DNA of 13,946 nt from Dunaliella salina (GCA_002284615.2 MU069492.1:286334-300279); one strand, 5' to 3'. Counted from the stretch's first letter, positions 1 through 7,964 are shown. Numbers and translations are program-made. Notes: a model not told the origin generated them from the sequence alone.

Positions 1-281
1 ATGCTGTTTTTGCTCATAGAGTCTGACAAACTCATTTCATGTATTTTTTGAAGATGCAGTTAGATGCAGAATTTGAAAAGGAGCAGGTTGGTACCCTTGG
101 TGTTTGGATTGGGGCACTGCAAGGGGGGTTTTGGGGGTGGTGGGTGGGTCAGGGGCCTCCCGCCCAGAATTTTGGCATGGTGTCCACTACTTTTTTTTTA
201 ACCCTCCTGTTACAACCATTCTAACCAAAAAAAGGTATTATTAAACCGGATGGAAGGCCTCTTACTTTACTTCCTTTTCAG

Positions 282-409
282 GGTTAAACCTAGGGCCCCT
301 GACTGAACCTGATTCTGGACAGCAAAGTAAAAGAAAAAGAAGAACAACTCTGGCAGAGAAAATCTCTACATCAAATAAAAGAAAGCAGACACACTGGCTG
401 AGAAGAGCC
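282..409 (+). other. Candidate exon encoding a basic Lys/Arg-rich segment (uncertain)
   Basis: A pyrimidine-rich acceptor (ttccttttcag) precedes this stretch and a good donor (GCC|gtgagt) follows it. Only one frame is open between them, beginning with two bases of a split codon and ending in phase 0, the phase needed by the exon at 597. It would encode about 42 residues including SKRKRR and a second basic cluster, NKRKQ, like a nuclear localisation signal. The residues do not resemble what GLYR1 proteins carry just before the VVNM helix, where the catalytic-lysine region is expected. It may be an alternative exon or a chance open stretch; 42 open codons are not rare by chance. Confidence 0.2.
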
Positions 410-596
410 GTGAGTCCCATTCACCACAAGATATGGAAGAGAAAAGGCTAACTCCTGCTTCCGGTTTAGCTTTTTGGATGCTGGCCAACAACGTTACACC
501 AGCAGCTGATCAGCCATAGTCTCAAGCTGACAGTTACCGGACCAACGCTGCGACCTCTTTAAATCCCACACAATGGTTACCCCCCTCTGCCTGCAG

Positions 597-662
597 GTAG
601 TGAACATGCTGATGGGCACCCTGATGTCATCCCTTGCGGAGAGCCTTGCTCTTGCAGAGAAG
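597..662 (+). CDS. GLYR1: GLYR1/NPAC-like gene, third-last coding exon
   Basis: This 22-codon exon starts after acceptor cctctgcctgcag and ends at AAG|gtgtga, in phase 0 at both ends. The translation VVNMLMGTLMSSLAESLALA followed by EK matches the long interdomain helix of beta-hydroxyacid dehydrogenases, where GLYR1 and plant glyoxylate reductases have a (V/I)VNM...AE.L.LA pattern. In the family this helix follows the conserved catalytic lysine and links the Rossmann domain to the C-terminal all-helical domain. The upstream Rossmann, AT-hook and PWWP parts would lie before the window. Animal GLYR1 (NPAC/NDF) is a nuclear, nucleosome-associated protein that cooperates with LSD2. The sequence alone cannot exclude an enzymatic paralogue lacking the PWWP domain. 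Confidence 0.82.
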
Positions 663-669
663 GTGTGAA

Positions 670-670
<1 letters not shown>

Positions 671-724
<54 letters not shown>
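671..724 (+). repeat. (TG)n microsatellite next to a 5' splice site
   Basis: About 27 uninterrupted TG units start eight bases after the donor GT of the exon at 597-662. In the transcript this is a UG repeat just inside the intron. Confidence 0.97.
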
Positions 725-726
<2 letters not shown>

Positions 727-1266
727 TGTCTTACTCTGTGTCAGTGTGTTTGAACGTGCGCGTGCACGGTATATTGGGACTTGAGTTTGTTGGTTGGATG
801 GCCGTGCGCAACCTAGCTTTCTTTTGAACTTTGATGGCCCACCTTCAGCATGAAGGTTCTTGCAGGTATTGCTGGCCGAAAAAGTGGCGTCGTTTTAGAA
901 CAAAGGGGGAGCACAATTTCCCCAATTCTTGGTCGATTGCTTATTGTGTCAGGGCACTGATTGGTTGGAAAGTCTGGGATGTTATTGCACGAGTGCAAAA
1001 GAAGGCAACCTGCTCCAAGAGTCACAAGACCAGTGATTTCAGTTGCTTTACAGCATGTGTTTTCTGTGTGTAAGTGTGAGGAGAGGTCTAGTACGCTGTC
1101 AGTTTTGATCACCATCCATCCTTGGAAAAGCGCCCTCATGCTCTGTTACGACTCTGCTACAAACACGGCAGCTTTGCTAAAAGCATCATGCTTTGGAGGC
1201 TTGACTGTTTTTGTTAGGTTATACTAGGTTTGCAATGTCGATGCTTATGGTTAAATAGGTATTATT
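725..1266. other. GLYR1 intron sequence without recognised features
   Basis: Several short open frames overlap on both strands, but none has convincing splice sites or a familiar protein pattern. I see no repeat or RNA gene here. Confidence 0.6.
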
Positions 1267-1368
1267 CTATCTATTTATCGATCTATCTATCTGTCTATCT
1301 ATCGATCTATCTATCGATCTATCTATCGATCTATCGATCTATCGATCTATCGATCTATCTATCTATCG

Positions 1369-1434
<66 letters not shown>
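1267..1434 (+). repeat. (CTAT)n / (CGATCTAT)n microsatellite
   Basis: A compound tetranucleotide run. The left two thirds mix CTAT with CGATCTAT units, and the right third is a pure CTAT tract. The [12 protein letters not shown] open frame across it is only the translation of the repeat. Confidence 0.97.
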
Positions 1435-1620
1435 ATTGCTTGCGATGTGATGGCTTCAAGGATTGCAATGTGTGCGCAGGCACATCAAACACACTTTGCC
1501 ACCTCTTTTCTCTAGCACCTGCAAATTAGAAACAAGGCTCCCAATTCTTCAACTAACCCCCATCCTGGTGTACACATTTGTCTGCATGTGTTCCTGCCGT
1601 TTTTGAATGGGTCTTTGGGA

Positions 1621-1964
1621 TCTTTGATTTTGACAAAAAGTGGTGCTGTTCCACATGTCCTGCTTCCCTGCCTGCCAGAGTGGGCTGAAGCAAGAGGACC
1701 TGCTTGCTGTGCTGGGCCTGAGTTCCATAGTCAAAGAATTGATGTTTGGTTTTGACGCAAAGTGGTGCTATTTTGCATGTCTAGAACCCCTGCAGAATGG
1801 GTTGAAGCAGGAGGACCTACTTGCTGTGCTGGGCCTGGGTGCCAGAGTCGAGCATTGAGATGTTTGGTTTTGACGCAAAGTGGTGCTATTCTGCATATCT
1901 TTTACCCCTGCAGAGTGGGTTGAAGCAGGAGGACCTGCTTGCTGTGCTGGGCCTTGGTGCCACC
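1621..1964 (+). repeat. Tandem triplication of a 3' splice site plus the start of a GLYR1 exon
   Basis: Three head-to-tail copies begin near 1621, 1743 and 1861. Each contains TTTTGAC..AAAGTGGTGCT, a pyrimidine tract ending in CAG (last G at 1678, 1795 and 1913) and then about 42-50 bases encoding GLKQEDLLAVLGL. The period is 117-118 bases measured at the acceptors. Copies two and three differ at about eight of roughly 100 bases; copy one is more diverged and has five extra bases before its acceptor. Only the third copy runs on into the complete exon. The first two leave homology after GGGCCTG and lack the rest of the exon and its normal donor. Confidence 0.92.
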
Positions 1965-2074
1965 TCCAACCCCATGACTGCCCTCAAGGGCCCATCCATG
2001 GCACAGCGAAAGTACCCCACAGCCTTCCCTCTCAAGCATCAGCAGAAGGACATCAGGCTGGCGATCGAGCTCGG
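1914..2074 (+). CDS. GLYR1: GLYR1/NPAC-like gene, penultimate exon
   Basis: This 161-base exon lies between acceptor ttacccctgcag and donor CTCGG|gtgaga. It starts in phase 0 and ends after two bases of a glycine codon. It encodes SGLKQEDLLAVLGLG, then NPMTALKGPSM, then YPTAFPLKHQQKDIRLAIEL. The last block carries the F.LKH..KD.RLA signature of the C-terminal domain of the beta-HAD family, in the form typical of GLYR1 and plant glyoxylate/succinic semialdehyde reductases; in active members the KD lysine region helps line the substrate pocket. The start is chosen because the preceding exon ends in phase 0 and the residue order matches the family. Two truncated copies of its 5' end lie upstream at 1679 and 1796. 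Confidence 0.88.
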
Positions 2075-2230
2075 GTGAGAATGAAGGCAGAATTTTTGAT
2101 GACTTGGTAGCAGGCCTTGCTGATGTGCCACTTATAGTAAGGTGCATGTCAGGTTCAGGCATAGCAACCCATAGCAACACATGATGCAGGCTCAACCCAG
2201 GAAGCAAATTCATGAGAAGATGAATGCAGA

Positions 2231-2425
2231 GGTGAATGCAAGAGGAGACCAAGGTGCATGCCTCAACCAGAAAGCAGGCTCACGGAAAACCGAAAGCAAG
2301 GGTGAATGTAAAACAACCCAAGGCGCATGCTCAGCTGGAAGCGCGAAGTCACAGCGGATGCATGCAAAGGTGAGTGCGAAGCAATTTGAGGTGCATGCTC
2401 TGTCCAAAAAGCAATGTCATATCTA
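2231..2425 (+). repeat. Degenerate ~69-bp tandem repeat in the last GLYR1 intron
   Basis: Three imperfect units start at GGTGAATGCA (2231), GGTGAATGTA (2301) and GGTGAGTGCG (2369). Each is followed about 20 bases later by AAGGTGCATGC or a close variant. A more decayed unit may precede them around 2140. The 117-codon open frame over this region is repeat-derived and shows no protein family pattern. Confidence 0.7.
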
Positions 2426-2805
2426 TGCTTGCAATGTTCTGCCTCTTGTGGGTGGAAGGGTACAGGCTTGCGGATCCTCCAAAAAAGAAAAAGGTCACTT
2501 GTGGGATATCTCTTGTAGCGCGTTTGGCATCTGAAATGCAGTGGCTTTAGATGTCAAGCAAGATGGTTAGATTCAAAACCACTATGTTCCCCTCCTTCTC
2601 CTTACATTTAGGCTGTGGTGTCAGCCATTCAGCACTGTATGATGTCCCACATGTATCAATTGAAAAAGCCTTGAGGGCAACGACTTTTTGACGATTAGTT
2701 TACAGTTTGGAAGGGCAGCCATACAAATTCAGAAAGCTGTTTGATTGCCTCTTGCGCGCTGTCAAATCACTTTTGAAAGCTGTGGCCTTTTATTGTGTCA
2801 TGCAG
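2426..2805. other. Remainder of the last GLYR1 intron
   Basis: No gene or repeat recognised. The 3' end has the pyrimidine-rich acceptor tattgtgtcatgcag used by the terminal exon. Confidence 0.6.
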
Positions 2806-2935
2806 GGAGCAGCACAAGCAACCTCTGCCTGTGGCTTCGGCTGCCAATAATCTGTACCTGCGAGCCCGGGACCAAGGCCAAGGAGATGCCGATTTCTCTG
2901 CGGTTCTAGAGGCAGTGCTGGAGGCCCACAAATAG
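2806..2935 (+). CDS. GLYR1: GLYR1/NPAC-like gene, terminal coding exon with stop
   Basis: The first base completes the split glycine codon of the previous exon. Then 42 codons follow, EQHKQPLPVASAANNLYLRA, a loop RDQGQGDADFS, AVLEAVLEAHK, and TAG at 2933-2935. The block P.PVA.AANNLY..A...G.GD.D.SAV matches the C-terminal end of GLYR1 and beta-HAD proteins, which close with this helix pair. The chain length after the alanine-rich helix is normal for the family, so the protein is probably complete at this end. No AATAAA lies close behind the stop; the first on this strand is at 4066-4071, beyond a SINE, so the 3' UTR end is not determined. Confidence 0.88.
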
Positions 2936-3036
2936 ATGTGCACATAATGTTATTAAGCAGACTTCTTAGCAGTCTGTCTCAGAAATTGCTCGGACGTTCC
3001 TCTGAGGAATTTTGTTACCTCGGTAGAGTAGGAATA

Positions 3037-3252
3037 GAGTTACCTCGGTAGCTCAACCGGCCTCATGTTAGGCACCCTGGTTGTCAAGCAAGGAAGGCGT
3101 TTGGCAAGGAGGATGTCTCCGGATCGAGTCCTTGTCTGGCCAGGGCGGAATTTGGTACCTTCTTGGGGTTCGTCCTGTCGGTGGGAGTCTGCAATCTCTT
3201 TCCTTAATGCACGCGGCCTAAGGACAGCGTAACTCTTTCTTTCTTTCTTATT
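3037..3252 (+). mobile_element. tRNA-derived SINE with (TTTC)n tail
   Basis: The head has a full match to a Pol III A box, TAGCTCAACCGG at 3049-3060, and a near match to a B box, GGATCGAGTCC at 3121-3131 (one base off GGTTCRANNCC). A body follows, then the 3' module CTTAATGCACGCGGCC..AGGACAGCGTAA and a (TTTC)n tail at about 3234-3250. The sequence GTTACCTCGGTAG occurs twice (about 3015 and 3040), so the head is partly duplicated or inserted into a related copy. The A-to-B spacing is wider than in a functional tRNA, so this is not a tRNA gene. Confidence 0.8.
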
Positions 3253-3383
3253 TTGATGGGTAATCAAAGTCGAATTGACGGTATTTGAGGCCAGGATCTG
3301 CTCTCTGGGCAGGGCATGTTTCTCTGTGTTTTGCTTCAGGCAAGAATAGGCAGTCATGATGATCGTGATAATTCCTGCTTGTC

Positions 3384-3475
3384 AAGAAAAGAAAGAAAAG
3401 AAAAGAAAAGAAAAGAAAGAAAAGAAAATTACGCAGGCAGTGAAAACGCTCCCCACATCAATTAAGGAAAAGAGT
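3384..3475 (-). mobile_element. SINE 3' end, minus strand, with (CTTTT)n tail
   Basis: Read on the minus strand, this gives TTTTCCTTAATTGATGTGG, then CACTGCCTGCGTAA and a CTTTT/CTTTC run, corresponding to the 3' module and tail of the SINE at 3037-3252. The tail is the (AAAAG)n tract at 3385-3428 on the + strand. Only the 3' module is recognisable, and the match is weaker than in the other copies. Confidence 0.5.
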
Positions 3476-3961
3476 ATAACCAGGGCCAAGGCACAGTATC
3501 TCCCCTTCACCAAGAGAAGATGAGAAAAGAAGTCAATGGGGATCAGGAGGGTTACTGGCAGTAGCCCGCGCCTGACCTTGCTGAGAGTGCTGAAACATAC
3601 TGGACAGAATGAGCATGAAGCTTCAGAGCAAGCTTGGTGGCCTTATGTGTCAAGACCAAGCTCTTTGAGTGGCTCCAAAGTGTGGAAGGTGTACATGAAT
3701 CCACCCACACCTAACAGAATAGTATGAAGGGTGACTTGAGCAAAGGCCCTTGAAAGATGGCGGCACAAATCGCCTGCTTGTCAGGGAATCTTGGCCAGGG
3801 AACCATTCCTTTGTATCACCGTGACGGCCTTCGGCTTGCCTGCAAGCCAGGCTTCTCTTTTTTTTTTGTGCTTGCTTACCTGGGAGGCTGCTGTCAGTGT
3901 CATCTCTTTCCTTTTTTGTGATGCGTGCTCTCCAGTTTACGTCACAGTACAGTACACTTGA

Positions 3962-3995
3962 GGGTTTTACATTCAGCCAGGTGGTTCGGCTGCTC
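3962..3995 (-). mobile_element. Short retrotransposon 3'-end fragment
   Basis: The minus strand matches the end of the open frame of the retrotransposon at 5758-6183 (positions 6147-6180) at about 30 of 34 bases, centred on ACCTGGCTGAA. In both places it encodes TTWL.VKP. Minus-strand sequence after it, to about 3850, may be further 3' UTR of the same element, but the two copies diverge there. Confidence 0.55.
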
Positions 3996-4209
3996 ACTTC
4001 TGTGAAAAAAAAATCCGAGATCCGTGTTCATCCATCATTCATAATTCTCATTGTCTTGGTTTTGGAATAAATGAGACCTCATGATGAAGGTGAGTGCTCT
4101 TCACCCTTAGAATAACCTACCCCAAAATCCAAGAGAGCATCCACAAGCTCTTTTTTTGTCATGTGGGATACGCACCTCAATCCGGTGTCTTGGAACATTA
4201 GTGAGATTA

Positions 4210-4497
4210 TCCTCGTTGACAAAAACAAAGGAGAGGAGACAGATATGGATCCTCTTACAGGCCCATTTGGATAGCCAACACGCTCTACAAACTCTGGACG
4301 CGCATGGTTACCAATGCACTCCATGAGTACGCAAAAGCACACTCCCTCCTGTGCTCCATACCAGCTGGCTTCCAGAATCAAAAAGGAACTACCCACCAAC
4401 TCCAGAATGTCATCATGGGACTTGAATATGCCGAAATTTTCGGAAAAGACATCAATGCCCTCATTGTAAATTTCACCTCAGCCTTCAACACTACTTG
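4210..4497 (+). pseudogene. Non-LTR retrotransposon reverse transcriptase fragment (frameshifted)
   Basis: From about 4256 the frame encodes YRPIWIANTLYKLW, then an AGFQ...GTTHQLQ block and FGKDINALIVNFTSAFNT before a stop at 4496-4498. These are the early palm and finger motifs of LINE-type reverse transcriptases (RPI.L.NT.YK, AGF....ST.DQ, and the first-Asp block D.[ST].AF). The usual first aspartate is replaced by asparagine (VNFTSAF). Upstream sequence (DKNKGEETDMDP) is in another frame, implying a one-base loss near 4252. The second catalytic motif with its double Asp is missing, so this is a dead 5'- and 3'-truncated piece. Confidence 0.75.
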
Positions 4498-5640
4498 ATC
4501 CTCTGCCAAGGTCACTGTGGCACAGCAGGCTAGCCTGCGCTGGGCTGCGCAGAAACTGACGTTCCAGTGGCCTCCTAGCAACCTCCCAGCGGCCTCATGA
4601 CTGGGACGAAGTGCCTTTTGCATCACACAAAATGATGCTGAAACACGAAGTGGTGCGAACTGGTACTACCGCTTTGTAGTACAAAGCGTTACGAAGCCAA
4701 AAAAAATTTATACCCCGGTACGAAGTAATCGGGAACCTATGGGCATGTAGGCATTAGCCTCTGTGCAGGAATCTCGATGGAATTCCTATGCTAAACTTCG
4801 CATGTTCATGTCATGCAGGGTGACTTCGCGCATGTTTCTTCCCCCAGTTGACACTACAGCTCAAGCCTTTGTTTCCACATCTGGTTGACGGTTTGAGCAC
4901 AGCTTTTTTTTTAGACTGGTCTGGTTACAGGCCTCCGTATTTCCGCTCATCTGCCCTTGTAGGCGGATGAAGTGATGTAACCTTACTTGACCTGACCTTC
5001 GTCTCTATGTAAAAGCCCTCAGTGAAGGCCGGTGTGGCCCATCCCCTATTGGTATGAATGGCTGTAGTAATGAGAGACTCCTGGATCAAGGCATAGGAGT
5101 CCCTGAAAACATGTTAAGAGCTACTCCAGACTGACTGACTGGGTTTCCCCAATGACAATTGCTCCCCCGCGTGGCACCGAAGCCGCCCTCATGCCATCTT
5201 TGTGCGTCCTGTTCCAGACAGACAAATTCACCTTGATCCTTTAAAGGTTGAAGAAATCCAGACAGGAATGACAAGGTGACTCTGCACAACATTGATTGGC
5301 GTGGCTGGTACCATTTACACTGAATACACAATCAAAATTCTTGGCGATCTAGGCCTAACCAAACAAAGAGCAGAATTACTAGGCCTGAAAATTGGGACCA
5401 CGCCACCTAGAAACTGCCAAGTATTATTAACACCAGTCGTGCTCTTCATTTTCAAGGGGCCTCTGGGAGGGAGTTTGTTGGGCTCGCGGTTTTGGAGAAT
5501 GGGAGAAGGGGACACCAGGAGTCCAGTTGCATGGTGGACAACCCTCCAGATCCCTGTTTGCTATCTTTCCGAATCTCACTTAAGCTAGCCATGTCTGGTG
5601 TAGGTTTGAGAGCCATATGGTGAAACCCCTGCTAGCTTAA
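4498..5640. other. Spacer between the retrotransposon pieces, no gene recognised
   Basis: I see no convincing exon or protein motif. A plus-strand frame of about 45 codons (about 4998-5132, with LYVKALSEGRCGPSPIG) is open but unrecognised; it may be retrotransposon debris. A perfect 9-bp stem, CGCTTTGTA/TACAAAGCG, lies at 4670-4688. The stretch could be 3' UTR or old transposon sequence. Confidence 0.5.
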
Positions 5641-5644
5641 GGTT

Positions 5645-5704
5645 TCCTCTCTCAATGCACGGGGCCTCAGGCCTGCGTAGCCTTTTCTTTTCTTTTTATT
5701 TTTC
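5645..5704 (+). mobile_element. SINE 3' end with T-rich tail
   Basis: CTCAATGCACGGGGCCTCAG followed by GCCTGCGTAGCC and a TTTTCTTTTC tract matches the 3' module of the SINE at 3037-3252 nearly base for base. The tRNA-like head is not visible, so the copy is truncated or its front has decayed. Confidence 0.7.
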
Positions 5705-5757
5705 AGGCATGTGAGCCTCGCTTTACTTGCAGCACTAGTGTCTGTATTCAACATTGT

Positions 5758-6183
5758 GTGCTTAATTTAGGCAAGCATATGCTGAGAAACATCGCGTGCT
5801 TTCAATTGCATGCACAAACCCTCAGAGTTGAGACATCACTTTGGCGGGAGCACACTTCAGTTTGTGATACATGTGACCTAGGAGGACTTAAAGATGAAAA
5901 ACATGCTGTGTTCCTTTGTTCCTGCGGTCCTGTGTGTTCTCTTAGAAGGACTTGTGAACATCTCTTTTCTGATTTCCCCTCTGCTCACAGAGTCCTTCAG
6001 GACGAGACAGGTGCTTTTTACTACACTCAGACTAGTTCTGAGGATGTTTTTCATTTCTTACAGGACCAAACTAATGAGACTTATCATATCGTTTCATTTC
6101 CAATCTCATGGATATTTATTCTATGGATGGAACAGTTCACCAGGCCGAGCAGCCAAACAACCTGGCTGAAGGTCAAACCCAAT
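5758..6183 (+). mobile_element. 3' end of a second non-LTR retrotransposon ORF
   Basis: The frame encodes FQLHAQTLRVET, then a C-x2-C-x9-H-x4-C motif (CDTC..H....C at about 5857-5918) and an aromatic-rich tail including DVFHFLQDQ and TTWLKVKPN. A CCHC-type motif after the reverse transcriptase domain, preceded by the R...L.(V/I)E.G.W pattern, is typical of the C terminus of animal LINE ORF2 proteins. There is no reverse transcriptase core in this piece, so it is 5'-truncated. The same open frame runs through the following (GT)n tract only because the repeat has no stops. Whether it and the 4210-4497 fragment came from one element cannot be told. Confidence 0.65.
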
Positions 6184-6199
6184 TGTAACCTTGTAACCT

Positions 6200-6251
<52 letters not shown>

Positions 6252-6262
6252 TGGTGTGTACG
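6200..6262 (+). repeat. (GT)n microsatellite after the retrotransposon end
   Basis: A pure GT run to about 6243, then an interrupted one. It sits about 20 bases after the last recognisable LINE codons and may have grown from the element's 3' tail. Confidence 0.95.
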
Positions 6263-6343
6263 CACAAATAATTATGCTCAGTTGCAATGATAAAGCTTCA
6301 GTTGTATGCATGCATACTCACAAAACCTGCTCATGGCAGTGCT

Positions 6344-6420
6344 GTGTGCATGAGTGCCTGTGTTCAGTGAGCCATTTGCATGAGTGCCTGCGTTCAGTGA
6401 GCCGTGTGCATGAGTGCCTG
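6344..6420 (+). repeat. 30-bp tandem repeat, 2.6 copies
   Basis: Units of about GTGTGCATGAGTGCCTG..TTCAGTGAGCC start at 6344, 6374 and 6404. The period is a multiple of three, so the open frame persists (HECL..VS), but nothing suggests it is translated. Confidence 0.9.
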
Positions 6421-6737
6421 GCACTCACAAATCTGCAGAGACCATCCATGCTCAATGTCTTGCAATGTTTGCTTTCATCAACCTAAATAACAACAACACA
6501 CTATATGCTCTGTTCACATGAACTTTCTCTATTGTACGAACAGGCCAGCAGTCGGCAATTATGACTGGAGGGCTCTTGTGAACTCCAGAAGTCGTTTATC
6601 TACAGTTCCACTGCATGGAAGAGTGATTAACACCCCTTCACATATTGTACTCTACTGTGTGTGTTCAGTGGCCTTGAAGGAAAAGACCACCAGGAAAAAA
6701 ACACCAGGAAAAAACCACCTCCACATAAGATTCCACA

Positions 6738-6945
6738 TTAGCAAGGACGCATAAGCAACTTCCGAATGCGAAAGTTGACCCATCCGTACCAATTTTCAAG
6801 AACCTCATCACCCACACCCCCCTCTTCTTTGTTCTCTCCCTCCTGTACAAGTGCTCTCAAGAGCAACAAAAAGTCTGTTGCTCGGCAAGTTCCTCTTCTG
6901 CGCTTCAGCATCATCCATTCAGCATTCAGCAACACATTTCCCGCT
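6738..6945 (-). CDS. Minus-strand gene (MCMDC2-like?), last recognisable exon
   Basis: On the minus strand, acceptor gggcataag is followed by a one-base codon end and the frame AGNVLLNAEWMMLKRRR, then TDFLLLLRALVQEGENKE, ending at a TAA at 6738. The order (helix, RR/KRRR cluster, then a leucine-rich helix) recalls the winged-helix or lid end of MCM-like proteins, where Y.....RR.R precedes a hydrophobic helix. The acceptor lacks a pyrimidine tract; a poly-G run lies just upstream instead. Coding may stop earlier at a possible donor near 6843 (GCACTT|gtacag), since the residues after ALVQ look less protein-like. The phase agrees with the exon at 7077-7174. Confidence 0.35.
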
Positions 6946-6964
6946 CTTATGCCCCCATCCTCCT

Positions 6965-6968
<4 letters not shown>

Positions 6969-6998
<30 letters not shown>
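6969..6998 (+). repeat. Poly-C run of 30 bases
   Basis: Thirty consecutive C on the + strand, i.e. poly-G in the sense of the minus-strand gene, inside its putative 131-base intron 6946-7076. It could form G-quadruplex or i-motif structure. Its exact length is prone to sequencing error. Confidence 0.9.
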
Positions 6999-7003
<5 letters not shown>

Positions 7004-7076
7004 CTCTGCATGTATGTGTCCACACACTAACGTTATGCCTTCTGCCTAATGTACATAGGATTTGGCAGCCCTTTAC

Positions 7077-7174
7077 AGTTCCCCCACAGGCTTGCGTGAG
7101 GAATCCCCACTGGCCCACAGCCCATAATCTTTCTCCAACTGAGCCAGGAAGCGGGGCACTGATAGGTTCAACAC
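7077..7174 (-). CDS. Minus-strand gene (MCMDC2-like?), near-C-terminal exon
   Basis: Minus-strand acceptor gatgtgtttgcag is followed by 32 codons starting VLNLSVPRFLAQLEKDYGLW and ending SSRKPVGE, then two bases before donor ACT|gtaaag. If the donor is not used, the frame ends at a TAA at 7073-7075, making this the terminal exon. I prefer splicing because a basic exon with matching phase lies at 6738-6945. The amphipathic FLAQLEKDY segment is compatible with the helical part after the ATPase core of MCM-type proteins, but this exon alone is not diagnostic. Confidence 0.5.
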
Positions 7175-7256
7175 CTGCAAACACATCACATGCAGGTCAT
7201 GAAGTCAACATTGAGGTAATTATTTTGTGCGCATATTGGTGGGAGTCAATGGAGGG

Positions 7257-7321
7257 GCTTCTTTTCTTAATGCACGCTGCCGAATGGCAAGCGCAAATAA
7301 TTCTTTCTTTCTTTCTTTTAA
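7257..7321 (+). mobile_element. SINE 3' end with (TTTC)n tail
   Basis: CTTAATGCACGCTGCCGAAT followed by GGCAAGCGCAAATAA and (TTTC)n at about 7304-7319 is another copy of the 3' module seen at 3200-3250. No tRNA-like head is visible upstream. Confidence 0.7.
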
Positions 7322-7390
7322 AAGTGAGCAGGGGGTACTGCTGGAAGCGCAACAAGATAGAGAACACCCTGACCCTCCTTCACCAGTGAC

Positions 7391-7420
7391 CATTAAGCTG
7401 GCTGGCACGAGTTGAAACGG
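7391..7420 (-). CDS. Possible small exon of the minus-strand gene
   Basis: Minus-strand acceptor gtggcctgcag is followed by PFQLVPASLM and a weak donor ATG|gtcact. It starts in phase 0 and would join in frame to VLNLSV at 7174. The L(V/I)PA.L pattern fits what I recall of MCMDC2 in the place where active MCMs have the arginine-finger SRFD segment. The frame stays open well beyond the weak donor, and the upstream exon at 9003-9106 ends in a different phase, so another exon would still be missing. Weakly supported. Confidence 0.25.
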
Positions 7421-7674
7421 CTGCAGGCCACGTGTGCTCAAGCAGGATTTATTCTGAGTACCTACTGATGCACTGATTAAGGGCAGGTGATGTGCATCAT
7501 GGGATTGGAGTCTATTGCACTAAAGTGCGCTGAAGCGTATCAAATGAGCAGATGTAAACAGTTTCGCCACAGAAGAAAGTTGGAGTCACATTGGAAGAAC
7601 TTAAACACTTGTGGTGGTGGCGCGCACTGCCATTCAAGTATTACTTGGATAACATTCACGTACAGTGACATTTG

Positions 7675-7742
7675 ATGTCCTATGCATACACAGAAAGGCA
7701 CATGTTGTATGACCTATGCGTACACAGAAAGGCGCATGCGCG
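7675..7742 (+). repeat. 34-bp tandem duplication
   Basis: Two units, ATG(T/A)CCTATGC(A/G)TACACAGAAAGG and following bases, start at 7675 and 7709. The second runs into a short GCGC tract. Confidence 0.9.
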
Positions 7743-7963
7743 CGCACCAGGGAAGTACAGCCCGCAGAGGTTTGTGAAGCTTGTTGGAGATAACCAGAAG
7801 AAATTGAGGAGTTATTCAACCGGACCGAGAAAAAGAGGGGAAAAACGCAGTATATTGTCTAAAACCTGGAGGTCCTGGGTACAATTCCCACATTGACTTT
7901 TTGCTGATGCAGTTCCGGGCAAACCGGACATGCAAAAGAAGGCCCTGTACTACCATAGCGCGT

Positions 7964-7964
<1 letters not shown>

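Noticed and set aside
39..92. Possible 27-base exon (LDAEFEKEQ) between a CAG and a GTTGGT
   Set aside because: Signals are poor and the residues do not match the GLYR1 region expected there.
1230..1529. Open frame with YLSIYLSI repeats
   Set aside because: It is only the translation of the CTAT microsatellite and has no other protein feature.
1902..2252. Minus-strand 116-codon frame opposite the GLYR1 exon
   Set aside because: A shadow of the conserved plus-strand exon, with no family pattern.
3037..3131. Functional tRNA gene
   Set aside because: A and B boxes are present but the spacing is too wide, no acceptor stem pairs, and a SINE body and tail follow.
6184..6486. Continuation of the retrotransposon frame through (GT)n and the 30-bp repeats
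   Set aside because: The repeats keep the frame open by chance of period; recognisable LINE residues end before 6183.
7871..7891. B-box-like GGTCCTGGGTACAATTCCCAC, possible tRNA or SINE
   Set aside because: No A box at the right distance, no cloverleaf and no SINE tail could be seen.
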